Below are positions 1-11,229 of a DNA stretch of 64,000 bases, piece by piece; within the stretch, counting starts at the first letter, position 1, and every line of letters begins with the position of its first letter. Position numbers and translations under genes: made by a program. Source of the DNA: Panorpa germanica. Its lineage: Eukaryota; Arthropoda; Insecta; Mecoptera; Panorpidae. Where the stretch lies: the NCBI GenBank assembly GCA_963678705.1, contig OY783203.1:25774535-25838534 (forward strand). Direction: 5' to 3'. Below the pieces are notes generated by a model, which saw only the letters and a list, made by a program, of their open reading frames with translations, ran no database searches and was not told where the DNA came from.

Positions 1-109
1 TGTGTTTCACAGCATTACAGCTTGTTGTGCGTACTTAGTGGACGTTACTCCATATACATTCAACTGTTGTTGCATCCGACGTGCCGTATCAGTGGGAGTT
101 AGACCTGAG

Positions 110-996
110 TGTCTCTAACGGATTCGGTCCTAAGTGTCTCGGACGGATTCGGGTCCGGGTCGGGATCAAAATCATAAAAATTTAAAATCATCTGAATTAT
201 CAAGTATTAATCGCAATTCGATTTTGTTATTACATAATAACATAAATAGTTTTACTAACCCTAATATAGTGATATTTAAGAAATACCAAAGCATATCCTG
301 ATGTCAATCTAAGTTTGTTGCAAACATTTGCAGATCCGAGAATGTTTGTGCGTTATACGTCGAAGTTGGTTTTATGTGCATTTCGCGTCATCTTTAAGCA
401 TGTCTAAGTTCAAGGTTCGTTTTTTTGTATTTCTAAAAAATGCAAACTCCTGCTTTAACTTTCCAAAATCTTCAGCTTCCATCGAACAATAAGAACTTCT
501 CCAAGTTGTTTGTCTTCCAAGTCCGAGAAAAGTCTCAAAAAAATTCAATGTATTGTATGTATGTATTGCAAACATTCTATCATTCAACCGTTTCTCAATG
601 TCTTGCAATTCACTCGCTATTTGACTTGTTGAATCCGCCATCCTTTTTTTCATATAATTTACTGCGATGTCGGCTGAACATAATATTGTGTCATTACGGT
701 TTTGGACTTTAGTGACAAACTTAGAAGATTCAAGTTCATTCATTATGTTCAGAATCACTTCAGCACTTCAAACTCTATTAACTCAAGCATTTGTGAACAG
801 TTTAACAGTCTAATCATAAAACACTAATCATATTCGCTAAAGAATTCCAACGTGCTAAAATTAACTCTTTGTGACCGAGCTCTGCCACAATTTTGTTTTG
901 TAACCGGACTCGGATCCGTCGGGTTTTACACCCGGATCCCAGGTTCAGATTTAAAGCCATTACGGATTAAGGATCAGGTACAGAAGCCCTAGTCAA
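110..996. repeat. R1 dispersed repeat, copy A
   Basis: This block shares its order and much of its sequence with 23,530-24,424: a CGGGTCCGGGTCGGG-like GC-rich start, then AATCGCAATTC, an AAATACCAAAGCAT stretch, a minus-strand frame with the words TSQIASEL and IEKRLNDRM, a GACCGAGCTCTGCC block, and an end reading ACAGAAGCCCTAG. Both copies face the same way. The end motif (CTAGGGCTTCTGTACC on the other strand) resembles hAT-type termini, but I see no clear 8-bp target duplication, so the class is an inference. The left boundary is approximate. Confidence 0.6.
372..758 (-). pseudogene. R1-encoded coiled-coil-like peptide fragment
   Basis: An open frame of about 128 codons lies inside R1 copy A. 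The stretch around TSQIASELQDIEKRLNDRM recurs in copy B (23,852-24,064) with small changes, which suggests it was coding when the element was active. The frames then diverge and stop differently. The heptad-like charge pattern suggests a helix or coiled coil. I do not recognise a family, and no catalytic motif is present. It is probably a leftover of an internally deleted DNA transposon. Confidence 0.35.
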
Positions 997-1277
997 AGCC
1001 CATTAGTACGGTACTCCGCATGCGATATATCGAATGTGGTTTCTAGATCCGAATTGTTTACGTCACGATACGGGATTTCAGCACGCTGTTTTTCGCAGGA
1101 CTTGCATAACACTAACTTCGCTTATTCAAATTAAATATACAATTGAATGGGGTTCTTCAGAAACAATTTCTGGAATTTCACTTTCAGTGGTGATTTACTC
1201 ACATTTCATTGGCTGGCTCGTATCTTATCACTGATCTCGTTTCCTTTAGTAACACTGTCTGGAATTTGAACTCAAAT

Positions 1278-1711
1278 GCCGGTTTCACAGCAAAGAGACA
1301 GTTCAATAAAACACGAACAAAAACTTGTTTTTCTGAATTAAAACACCAACGTTTACACCAAAGTGACAGTTCGTAAAACATTTTTGTCTTTTGAAGCTGT
1401 TTTAGTAAACAAAACAAATTCCCTTCTGGAGTCGGTAAGATCAAAGGAAAACACGTTTGCTGTTATTTTTTAGTCTGCTTGGTTTGAATACGCAGTTTTG
1501 TTTTTTGTGAACATTTCACAGAACATGTCAGTTGTTATTTATCATGTTTATAATTTTTATGAGAAACACAGAAAGATACTAAAAACAAAACTAGCGTGAA
1601 CAGCCTGTTTTCGAAAAACAGAACTGTTTTAAAATAAAATAAAACATGTTTTTGTTTTGTTTTTTGACAACAAAACTGTTTTTAAAACTGTCTCTTTGGT
1701 GTGAAACCGGC
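1278..1711. mobile_element. 434-bp short inverted-repeat element (MITE)
   Basis: The left end GCCGGTTTCACAGCAAAGAG (from 1278) is matched in inverse orientation by CTCTTTGGTGTGAAACCGGC ending at 1711, with one mismatch in the first 20 bases and weaker similarity further in. An AT dinucleotide lies directly outside each end and fits a 2-bp target duplication. The interior has no coding potential and is rich in A/T and ACAGTT/AACTGT words. It is a non-autonomous DNA transposon; the superfamily is not assigned. Confidence 0.75.
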
Positions 1712-2285
1712 ATAACTGTTCTTAATGACTCTCGTTTCATGTCATATTATAATTATAAATCAATCAATCAAGAATCAATTACTATAAAATGTCTGATGGA
1801 TTTACAAGTAACTGTCCAAGCATTACCAGTTTACACGTGGCTTTTATGCGGTAATTGACTGATTCTTATAAATTAAGTCATCCCTGGTGATTGAACACCG
1901 TCCACTCGTTTATAAAACTCTCGGGATACAAAGCGTCATAAACGTTTGTTTTAATTAAGATGACAAAATAAACAAACATTCCTTGGTGTTGGTGTGGGTG
2001 TATCCTTAGCCTAACCAAATAATATAAAAGGATTAATCTTCGCGTTGTGTGCGTAGTGTGTAGTGTGTACCCATGGGTACAAGGGGAACGGGGAACGGTG
2101 AACGGGGAGCGGTGAACCTGAATCATGCCGTACTACGTTAATATGGAAGACAATGACACTACGTTTAGCATAATAAGCAGATGCCAGGTCACCTTTATTA
2201 TCTATAGTCTGAAGAAATTATTAGGGGGTAATTTATTACGGTTCGTTTCAACATGCACTTTTAGTAGAAAGCTCGAAATATTATA

Positions 2286-3548
2286 ACACATGGGCTGAAA
2301 AGTCCCGGGCCTAACAAAGAAAACACAGTTTTTTTGGTTCAAAATTAGCTTTATTCATCAACGTAATTTCCATCAAGAGCAACGCAATCATTCCAGCGCC
2401 GCTCTAACATTTCAATACCACTTTTGTAGAACGATTTATCTTTTGCCTCAAAATAGGCCTCAGTTTCAGCGATAACCTCTTCATTCGTGCGAAATTTCTT
2501 ACCGGCGAGCATTTTTTTCAGGTCTGCGAACAGGCAGTAGTCGCTGGGAGCCAAATCTGGCGAATACGGTGGTAGTTTTGCCATTGTTTTGATTGACTTG
2601 TGACACGGTGCGTTGTCTTGATGAAACAAATTTTTTTTCTTTGCCATGTGCGATCGTTTCTTTGCAATTTCGGCCTTCAAACGCTCTAATAACGCTATAT
2701 AATATTCACTGTTAATGGTATTTCCTTTCTCAAGATAGTCGATGAATATTACACCACGCACATCCCAAAATACCGAGGCCATAACCTTTCCAGCCGATTG
2801 TTGTGCTTTCGGGCGCTTTGGACGAGGTTCACCAGTTGCTGTCCACTCAGATGACGATCGTTTTGATTCCGGAGTGAAGTGATGGATCCATGTTTCATCC
2901 ATTGTCACATATCGACGCAAAAATTCCGGTTTGTTACGTTTAAACATGGCCAAACACTACTCAGAATCATCAACACGTTCTCGTTTTTGGTCAACAGTAA
3001 GCAAACGCGGCACCCACTTTGAACAGAGCTTTCTCATAGTCAAATGCTCATGCAATATAAAGCCAACACGTTCTTTTGATATCTTTACGATGTCAGCTAA
3101 CTCACGCAACTTCACTTTTCGATCATTCAAAACGATTTTGTGGATTTCTTTTATGTTTTCTGGTGTTACCGCCTCATTTGGACGTCCACTGCGTTCTGCA
3201 TCATCGGTGTCTCTACGACCACGTTTGAAGTCAGCAAACCAACGTTTTATTGTTGTTTCTGATGGAGCGGAGTCCCCATAACACTTTTCAAGCCATTGCT
3301 TCGCTTGAACGGTATTTTTTCCCATCAAGAAGCAGTGTAAAATTAAAACACGAAATTGTTTTTGATCCATTGTTTTGAAAATAACAAAAGTAGCGTCACT
3401 CTTAGCACAATAACTCACAAACTACTGAATAGAATATCATGAAATTTTAACAGCTGTCTTTTGAAGGTTAGTATTAACTGAAAAAAGGTGACTGCAATAA
3501 AACTAGCGCCATCTATGTGTTAGGCCCGGGACTTTTCAGCCCATGTGC
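2286..3548 (-). mobile_element. mariner element with intact inverted repeats
   Basis: The element is 1263 bp, bounded by 30-bp terminal inverted repeats (left 2286-2315, right 3519-3548) that differ only at the outermost base. Both carry the core GGGCTGAAAAGTCCCGGGCC. TA dinucleotides at 2284-2285 and 3549-3550 fit the mariner TA target duplication. The size and the single transposase gene between the repeats match a full-length mariner. The ends look mobilisable in trans, but the transposase is broken (next entry). Confidence 0.95.
2351..3370 (-). pseudogene. mariner transposase, one nonsense codon and 30-bp deletion
   Basis: Read on the minus strand from the Met of MDQKQFRV (3370), the frame runs 340 codons including the stop. 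The N-terminal half has the paired helix-turn-helix DNA-binding region with the KRWFADFKRG and RSGRPNEAVTPEN words. The catalytic half has TMDETWIHHF, HQDNAPCH and YSPDLAPSD, the three aspartates of the mariner D,D34D triad. Two defects are visible. An in-frame TAG at 2957-2959 follows VDDSE where relatives have Gln. About ten residues are missing between the second and third aspartates, leaving 24 residues between them instead of 34. The product would be inactive even with read-through. Confidence 0.93.
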
Positions 3549-3639
3549 TAAATCTAGATCGTAGTGTTGAGACTCTTGACAACTTATTGAATTCATCTTA
3601 AATCAATATAAACTTAACCCTGCCTGTCTACACTGGGTC

Positions 3640-3792
3640 TTTAAGGAACAGTTGAAATTTCAACCTCCTATTTCTCTCTCATGAGTACAGAGCGCGCTTC
3701 ACCTATGCCCCCTAAAAATCTAGACAGTGGTACGGACTTAAGGTTTTGAACAGCGTTCTGATCTGGCAGTTTACCGGCAAAGGCGAGCCAAA
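3640..3792. repeat. repeat H, copy 1
   Basis: CATGAGTACAGAGCGCGCTT followed by CACCTATGCCCCCTAAAAA and a GATCTGGCAG-TTAC-GCAAAGGCGAG block occurs here and again at 9095-9220 in the same orientation. It sits immediately before the partial gene copy at 3793. No coding potential was seen. Confidence 0.65.
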
Positions 3793-4225
3793 TCACAATA
3801 TATTTTTAATGAGATTTCGAATTCTGAAAATAAATATGCAAATGAGTCTGTTATACGTGGTACTTTGAATATCACTTCTGTAAGTCAATTAAAATACGTT
3901 GCACCACCTAGGCATAGCTCATCTGAAGACGAAACATCAAAAATAGAGTTGGATACTGAAGATAGTATATAGTGATGAATAATTAAACGATGAAAGAAGT
4001 AAAAACAAAATAGCTAATGAGCATGGTAATGCATTTTTATTGTTACACTGTTTACACTGTAGATTTGATAAGTATAATTCGCTATTTCCCCAATGTAGTA
4101 GTATTTTTTAACAGCGACTTGCATAAATATTTAAGTCAATTAACAATGTTCCACCATAATCCCTAATTAAACCGCGAACGATAAAATTACCGTAACATAA
4201 AATATGTCATCCTTTTTTTTAGCTG
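3793..4225 (+). pseudogene. partial duplicate of the acidic-protein gene at 7272-8544
   Basis: This stretch is roughly 95% identical by eye to 7434-7855. It covers the 3' part of the first exon (VSQLKYVAPPRHSSSEDET is readable), the whole intron and the poly-T/AG acceptor region, and stops matching just there. It keeps GAG at 3844-3846 where the other copy has a TAG stop. However, it carries extra bases after GATACTGAAGATAGT (about 3957-3990) that break the frame. The two copies therefore died, or were damaged, in different ways. Confidence 0.7.
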
Positions 4226-4280
4226 CCGTTTCAATATTGGTCATATGGATTCAATAGAAATGTATGTAGAATATTCAAAC

Positions 4281-7110
4281 CGAGACCGGACATTTTCTAA
4301 CAAATTTTTCGTACAAATTTTAATCATTCGACAAGTGGCGGTCTCATAATAGAAAATCAGAACAAACAGTTTTTTTAAACGCGGGTACCACTATATCGCA
4401 TGGGTAACACTGAATAATATAATTATCGACAATTATCGGCAACAATCGTGAACCAACCATCAAAATTCAAATATGCACATGGATGCTTATGTCAAATGAT
4501 GTCAAAATTTAACAAATGCGAAACTTGTGTATAAATATTTTAAAATAAGCGAGACTTCTAGACTAGACTTCTGAATAATGTGGTTCATCTACCAGTGTTA
4601 TGTGAGGACCCAAGCACAAGAAATACTCGTAAGTATAAAAATTCCATATTTCATTTTCTATAATCAAATCACAAAAATAGAATTTTCCTTGTTTGGTCAA
4701 TGACAATGAATTTGGATCATGATCATTTCTATATCTTGAATAAATAAAGCATAACACTCGTTATTTTCAAAGGATTTATCGTTCTTGAAACAGTATGTGA
4801 CCAACTCAAAGTCAACATCAAAGCCATGGGGGATTTAATGGAAGAAAGCGCTCGAAACAATTATAATCTTTGAGGTAATAAATTCCGCACTTAGTATTTA
4901 AAGTAATACATTAAAAACAAAATACAAGACTTTTGTAATAACATCCCTTTTATTTTTTATCAGGTGTAATATTCAGCGTTTCTCATATTATGAAGTACAA
5001 CTGACATGAAAGTTTTGGATAACAGTTAAACTTATGTTTAAACACATGGAAAAATATTTGTGCAGCATATGAAAAAGTCATAAGAGAGGTTCATACCCGA
5101 AAAACATTCCCGGAACACATAACTTACCGACACTTCAAGAAAAACATAATTTCAACATTGAAAACATGTAATAGACATGCAGTACAAATATTAAGTCAAT
5201 GAGTAGGAATGCATTTACTTCAAATGTCTTTTGGTACATTTATTTGTATTACAAACAAATCTATTTCCTTGAACCTTATGCTTGACTCTTTTATTTTTCA
5301 ATGTAGGTCTACAAGACAACTCGTTAAAGAATATACTAACGGTACTGGGGAATTCCTTCTCCTTTGCGATCATTTGTTCGATAGTTTAACTGGTTTAAAT
5401 CAGAAACAGGAGGATAAAGTGAGAAAACCATCCAGGAGCACACTAGAAGAAAATTCACCACACAAAGAGTTTTGGAATAAACATCTACGAACTATTAGAA
5501 ATGTGGAAGCAATACCTTTAAAGACTGGCCAAGTTAACAATACAATTACGTGTCTTAAGAATTTGGCATCGATAATGTCAAAGTATTTTGCAATATGCTA
5601 CAAAGAACTGTTCTTTTTTATAAAATTTTATTGAAATATGTAAACCAAGACGCGTACTTAAACATTTCTTTGAACAGATAACGTCCCTTAATGGTAGGAA
5701 TGTTATGCCGAGTACTTATCAGTTTTGCTCGTCCTATATTTACTTTTAATAACATATTTAAGTGGACCTAAGGTATTTGTACAAATTGTGAATAAGATTA
5801 TGGCAAATGTCTTGATAAAGTTGACACTTTCCTAACACAAGCAAATTCATTATGGAACGACACTGGTATCTGTATTGCTATCAAAAATCCGGTAGAGCTC
5901 AGTATACTGGTCGCCTCAGGAGCACTCGGTATACGATGCTCTCACTATGAAAATTATGAAAGAACTGAAACCATCATGTAACAAATGTATTGAAGACTCT
6001 AAATCTGGTAAGGGTTTGATTAATATAATTCGATAGACCTAATCTTTCTTAAAGGTGATTCATGTTATATTTTTTTTAGACGAATATTTGAGGATAGCTC
6101 TTGAAAGTGATGACACTGCCAGAAACCTTATAAGGAATCTGATACCGAATGTTTGGTACAACAAGTGATCCAGTCTAACTATGCTACTTTATTTGGAGAA
6201 CAAAGCAGAATACGAAACTATGCTGGTGAAAAATATAATTTTTAAACTGGCAATTACAACTCTCTCAAATGAATGGTGTGGCAGTATGAACATGAACACC
6301 TTGCTGAAAGGAAATGATCTACGCTTTGATTTAGTCTAAATGCAAATGGGGGCTACAGATTTTTATAAAGTTAGAATTAAAGGTATACGTGCCTAACTTA
6401 GTACATTAACGTTTACATTATTATTTTTTGTTTAGTATTTCTTTTTCTATAGCTTTATACTTATTTTTTGTACACAGTTTCCTTTAAACTTAAAATGTTA
6501 ACTGATTTATTAATTAGTTAATGTTTTATTTTTTACCGAAATTAAACATAATGCTGTTACATTATTATTAAATAAATGTAAAAGACTTTAATAAAATATC
6601 TTTTGCTACTATCGTAATTTGATATGTAACATTATATAATCTTTAAAAGGTTTATTAACGCCAGAACACTTAAATTGTTGTTTATGTGCAGAAATGTATG
6701 GTATATAAAACATATACCTTTAACTCTTCGTCGACGTTTTAAGTATTTACATATTTTTGGGTTTATAATAAATACTTTTTTAATGAATTTGGATTCTTAA
6801 TCGAATAATGTAATAGTTAGTGTGTATGAATAATAAAGATTATATTATAACTAAAATTAAACCCTTTTACTAAAGTAGTAATAAGTTTGAATAAGTTGTA
6901 AATAAATATTTTTTGAAAGTATTAATGACTATCAAAAGTTATGCACTTAAAATAAATTTTTTTTTATTTTTAAATTTTATAATAATAAAATTTGAAATAT
7001 ATGCTCCTCCCACAAAAATCTATTAGTTCCCATTTTCCCGCCAATGAGACCGCCACTTGTCGAAATGGTGTCAAATTTTGTAAGAATATTTGGTTAGAGA
7101 TTGTCCGGCC
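4281..7110 (+). mobile_element. degraded P-like element with ~70-bp imperfect inverted repeats
   Basis: The left end (about 4281-4350) and the inverse of the right end (about 7042-7110) share CCGGACA, CTAAC, TACAAA and a perfect CGACAAGTGGCGGTCTCA block. Between them lies a plus-strand remnant of a P/THAP9-type transposase. No clear target duplication is visible, which fits an old insertion. The element sits between two direct copies of a gene fragment (3793-4225 and 7434-7855). Confidence 0.7.
5307..6360 (+). pseudogene. P-element-like transposase remnant
   Basis: After a likely splice acceptor (TTTTCAATGTAG ending at 5306) the frame reads STRQLVKEYTNG, then CDHLFDSLTGLNQ and EENSPHKEFWNKHLRTIRN. 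This is the FDSLNG-type region and following helices of P-element/THAP9 transposases. After a stop the similarity resumes in shifted frames: NQDAYLK, then FFEQITSLNGRNVMPSTYQF near 5650-5730 (the LNQDxLExFF region that carries the last catalytic acid), and KPSCNKCIE near 5975, a Cys-x2-Cys. Several frameshifts and stops make it dead. No N-terminal THAP domain was found. It is distinct in sequence from the intact P element at 45,136-48,855. Confidence 0.75.
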
Positions 7111-7271
7111 CCTGTGTAAATAAAAACAAATAATAGCACAATACGAATAAAATTTTAAAGGAACTTGTGGTATTTTCATAATGTAGGTGTATTTCTTTTT
7201 TTTTATCTAATATTTATATTTTATAGAAAAATATTTCTATTTTTTTAAATAATACATTTTTCACTGTATAG

Positions 7272-8544
7272 TAGTTTAAAATGTGTTTGGACATTTATTA
7301 CATTTCTCTGTCAGTGTGAATCTCCACACAAAAAATATATCGATATATTGCCAACACCAATTGAAAACAATTTTGATGGAAATCAAACCCATACTGACAG
7401 AATACATAAAGTTAAAATTTGGTTAATAAAATCACAAAATATTTTTAATGAGATTTCAAATTCTGAAAAGAAATATGCAAATTAGTCTGTTATACGTGGT
7501 ACTTTGAATATCACTTCTGTAAGTCAATTAAAATATGTTGCACCACCTAGGCATAGCTCATCTGAAGACGAAACATCAAAAATAGTGTTGGATACTGAAG
7601 ATAGTGATGAAGAATTAAACGATGAAAGAAGTAAAAACAAAATAGCTAATGAGCGTGGTAATGTATTTTTTTTGTTACACTGTTTACACTGTAGATTTGA
7701 TAAGTATAATTTGTTATGTCCCCAATGTAGCAGTTTTTTTTAACAGCGACTTGCATAAATATTTAAGTCAATTAAGAATGTTCCACCATAATCCCTAATT
7801 AAACCGCAAACGATAAAATTACCGTAACATAAAATATGTCATCTTTTTTTTTTAGATCGCGAAGAAGTTTTTAAGCTGCCTAATACACCTAATGACACAT
7901 TACAGAACAAGTCAGTATGTCGATTTTTTAAAATAGGCAGTATTGTTGATAAATCAAAATTCAAGCATATTCCTTTCATAAAGCTTGGAAAATGTTCTAT
8001 GAATGTGCCTGTTTTGGATAAATCAAGTCAAGCAGATTTCAAATATGTTCGACATCAGTTAACCCAAACTGAACACGAAACTGAAAGTGACCCGGTCAAT
8101 TCACCATTTGGAGAACCTAAGAAATCAATTAAAAGAGTTAGGACACTTAGTAGTTCGTTTGATTCAGATACGCCAATAAATGAACGACAACCTAGTAATG
8201 AGAATCCAAGACCAACTGCTGACAATCAGAATGTGTCTGATTTTAGTACATCAATATCGGAATCTCCAGAAGAGATAACAAGTGACTCCTCTTCAAATGC
8301 AAACAAAACCGCAAGTGAAGACAGCGAACTGAATTACCTCGAAATACTACCCGATGTGTTAGCTCAAATAGATGCTGACATGGGTATGGGCCCCGAACAG
8401 AACCGGGAATATATTGAAGAATTAGGACCTTTTCCAGAAATTCTAGAAGATGAAAGAATTTACTACAGTAACAGAAATAGTGAGCCCGTATATGTAGATC
8501 TCACCCAAACAAGTACCGATACCGATGATATGGAAGTTGAATAA
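7272..8544 (+). pseudogene. two-exon gene for an acidic Ser-rich protein of unknown function
   Basis: Exon 1 is open from about 7272, reads through LKCVWTFITFLCQCESPHKK, TDRIHKVKIW and SVSQLKYVAPPRHSSSEDET, and can be spliced at 7657|7658 (GTAATG donor). The acceptor is TTTTTTTAG at 7855. Joining gives ER-DREEVFKLPN and a second exon, 7856-8544, ending in DTDDMEVE and TAA. Exon 2 has CRFFKIGSIVDKSKF, then a long acidic, Ser/Thr/Asn-rich tail. A TAG at 7483-7485 interrupts exon 1; the partial copy at 3844 has Glu there. I do not recognise the family. If unspliced, the frame instead ends with a CLHC/CPQC zinc-ribbon-like motif before a stop at 7741. It may be a transposon-borne gene, since it is flanked by repeat H and a P relic. 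Confidence 0.5.
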
Positions 8545-8546
8545 TC

Positions 8547-8689
8547 ATTTCTTAGCTACGTCTAATTATGATCCAAAGAATACTAACTCTCAAAAGAGCT
8601 CGAGTACAAATTGTTAAAATGGTAAATTGTACCCGATCGGTTTTGAGAGTTAGTATTCTTTGGATCATAATTAGACGCAGCTAAGAAAT
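8547..8689. repeat. 49-bp-arm inverted repeat (hairpin) after the stop codon
   Basis: The left arm 8547-8595 and right arm 8641-8689 are reverse complements with about one mismatch (left core TTAGCTACGTCTAATTATGA, right core TCATAATTAGACGCAGCTAA). A 45-base spacer separates them. It begins two bases after the TAA of the acidic-protein gene, so a transcript would carry a long, strong stem in its 3' UTR. Confidence 0.9.
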
Positions 8690-9094
8690 ATTTCTTCAAA
8701 GAAGCTGGTTAAAAGGATGATCGAAACGATACAATTACCAATAATACGCCAATAAATGTTCAAAGTAATAAAAGTAGTCTTAAAGTACCAATCAAAAACC
8801 AAAACGTAGAAAGTAGAAGTCAATTAGACCGGACACATCATTGAACGGACACCCCCTAGGGTTCTGTAAGTATATCACAAAAATAATTTAAAATAAGTAC
8901 AGGATTTCCAGAAGTTATTAATTGAAACGGATCTTCGATTGCTTTTACCTAATTTCGTATTCACAATGGTCTTTTATAACTTATGTTACTCCTGAAAATC
9001 GCCTCAAAACGTCAGGTAGAACTAACTTACCTGACGTACCTAACGAACCTTCTTAATCGCTCGTTCTCAATACCCTGAAAGGGGTGTACCCTGA

Positions 9095-9220
9095 AAACTC
9101 CTATTTCTCTCATGAGTACAGAGCGCGCTTCACCTATGCCCCCTAAAAAATCTAAATAGTGGTAGGAACTTAAGTTCCAGCAGCTTACGGATCTGGCAGG
9201 TTACTTGCAAAGGCGAGTCA
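9095..9220. repeat. repeat H, copy 2
   Basis: Same block as 3640-3792 in the same orientation (CTCATGAGTACAGAGCGCGC, then CACCTATGCCCCCTAAAAAA). It lies downstream of the acidic-protein gene, while copy 1 lies upstream of that gene's partial duplicate, suggesting a larger duplicated segment. Confidence 0.65.
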
Positions 9221-9433
9221 GTGAAACTTGTCTCTGTTCCCTAAAATTGTCAGTGTACAAAAGACGTTAGTATTTTCCAATGTTAGTACATGCACTTCTT
9301 TGCTTTTCTCGTTCTTCTACAGTTTATTCATGGTTAAAATAAATGTTTTATGTAATTTAATATATTATTTCTTAGTTTGTATATATAGATTTCTTTTTTT
9401 AGTTCATCTTTTTACTACAATAAGTTTTTGAAG

Positions 9434-9580
9434 ATGGGTGACCATTCCACGGGTAAACGGGCATTTTTTTGCATTTGGAAGAAAAACAGAAAAACAATGT
9501 ATTTATGCGAATCGTGCGGGGCGTCGGTTTGCGATAATCATCGTAACCACTTATTTTCCCAGTTGCGCACCGTAAATTCT
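9434..9580 (+). pseudogene. piggyBac-type transposase C-terminal zinc-finger remnant
   Basis: The frame reads MGDHSTGKRAFFCIWKKNRK, then TMYLCESCGASVCDNHRNH. The spacing C-x2-C-x4-C-x2-H after a KxRKTxYxC lead is the Cys-rich C terminus typical of piggyBac-like transposases. The first Cys pair of the usual finger is degraded (FFCIW where C-x2-C is expected). Only the tail of the gene is present; nothing upstream shows the catalytic aspartates. Function is lost. Confidence 0.55.
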
Positions 9581-9719
9581 CTTTTTGATACTTATTATTA
9601 TTTATTATTTAGTATTATTAATTATTATTTCATAACTTTTGTATTTTCAACAATAACAACTTATTTTGTGCTGACTGATCACCGTTCAGTTTATTTACAG
9701 GTTTACAAGTAAAATTCAA

Positions 9720-10680
9720 CTTGCACGGTACCGCACAGTATCAAATATCCAGTGACACATACTGTATCTATTTATTATTTCATTTAATTACGTCCTGGGA
9801 CGCCCTCCTCTTCAGTCTGGTGAAAGTAGTTTCTGTCTTCCATTAGGTTGAACACTAATGCCCAGTAAACATTGGAATCACTTTGACATCATATTGAAGA
9901 TGCGTATGATTTTTTTGTCATGAAAGAGTTCATTTACAGTTTAGTTTCTCATAGTCGTTCATATGATATGTCTATTTTGGCTACAAATGGAAACCACACC
10001 ATCTGTCGGAATGCAAATGAAGATAAAGTTGATGCGAACTGTAATTGAAGTGTAACAGTGATAGAAACGTCGCAAAATAGGACACTTCACCAAATTGTTT
10101 ACTAATATACCATGGTGCATCTACAATCATCCGTAATGTTTGATGTTTGTTTGAAATCATTGTAAGGTCTCAATGTTTGAGTTAGCCCAAAGTTGTAACC
10201 CATAAGTCCATATTGGTTTAAGTATACATTTATATAAGAATAATTTGTTTTCTATCGATAACTGGAATTTTTTGTACATTTGGCAGTATAGTTTACGAAG
10301 CCAAAATTCCTAAGGCCTTATGTTTCGTAAATACTCGTAAATATTATCAATTGGTCTATTCAGAACACTAAAGTCATATAATCTGAAGTAAATTGTGTGT
10401 GTGTATATATATATATATATATTTGTGTTTATTTGTGTGTGTGTGTATTTTGATAAATAGATTACTGGTTTAATTATAGTATTGTGTTTAAAATCAACAC
10501 ATATTTATTTATTTGATTAAAAACTTTAATTTATTAACGAAAACCAGTTTTTGCTACCAGCTTTTTCCATAATTCATAGTTTTATTTAATTTTCAGCGTG
10601 TACGTGGATTATATAATTAAAGCACATGTTAATTAACATTCAACATGTTTATTTTCACAATAAATGAAATGTAATTTGTT
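9720..10680. other. no gene seen
   Basis: AT-rich sequence with a short GT/TA microsatellite at about 10,396-10,445. No open frame with recognisable content. Confidence 0.5.
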
Positions 10681-10909
10681 GAAATGCTCCATGTTTATTG
10701 CAGAACACCAACGCACACTTATTTCAATGTGGGAGGACTTCAATCTCTCAACTGGACTCCCGGAAAACACAGAACACTGTTAGAAGACTTAATTGGCAAC
10801 CGGCACAACAATATATTACCCCCTCCAGTCGAGAACAGCAGGTCGGATTTGGACTCGTACGGGTTACTTGTTTCTTTTTTTCAAAATAATAATTATTACA
10901 CTAATAAAT

Positions 10910-10911
10910 AT

Positions 10912-10973
<62 letters not shown>

Positions 10974-10996
10974 GAGTGTGTATATCGTATCTCCTA

Positions 10997-11068
<72 letters not shown>
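10910..11068. repeat. compound CA/TA/TG microsatellite
   Basis: A short CA run leads into (TA)n at 10,920-10,972, an interruption containing CGAGTGTG, a second (TA)n at about 11,002-11,053 and a (TG)n to 11,068. Open frames of Tyr-Ile repeats across it are artefacts of the dinucleotide. Confidence 0.95.
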
Positions 11069-11229
11069 ACTATATGTTTAATTCGATTAGAAAATAGTTT
11101 CTAGTCATTACTGGTCCAATTTATTGTTTTTTTTTCTTCATTACTATTATTAATAAAATTTAATTTAAAAAATACAATAAACTGTTTTATTTATGAATAA
11201 TATAATATAATAATTGAAGTGCGGGTTGC

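Noticed and set aside
2931..3281. Plus-strand 116-codon frame inside the mariner
   Set aside because: Antisense shadow of the transposase.
10684..11104. Frames of 100-137 codons with long Tyr-Ile runs
   Set aside because: Produced by the TA microsatellite. The non-repetitive part (10,690-10,870) matches no family I know.
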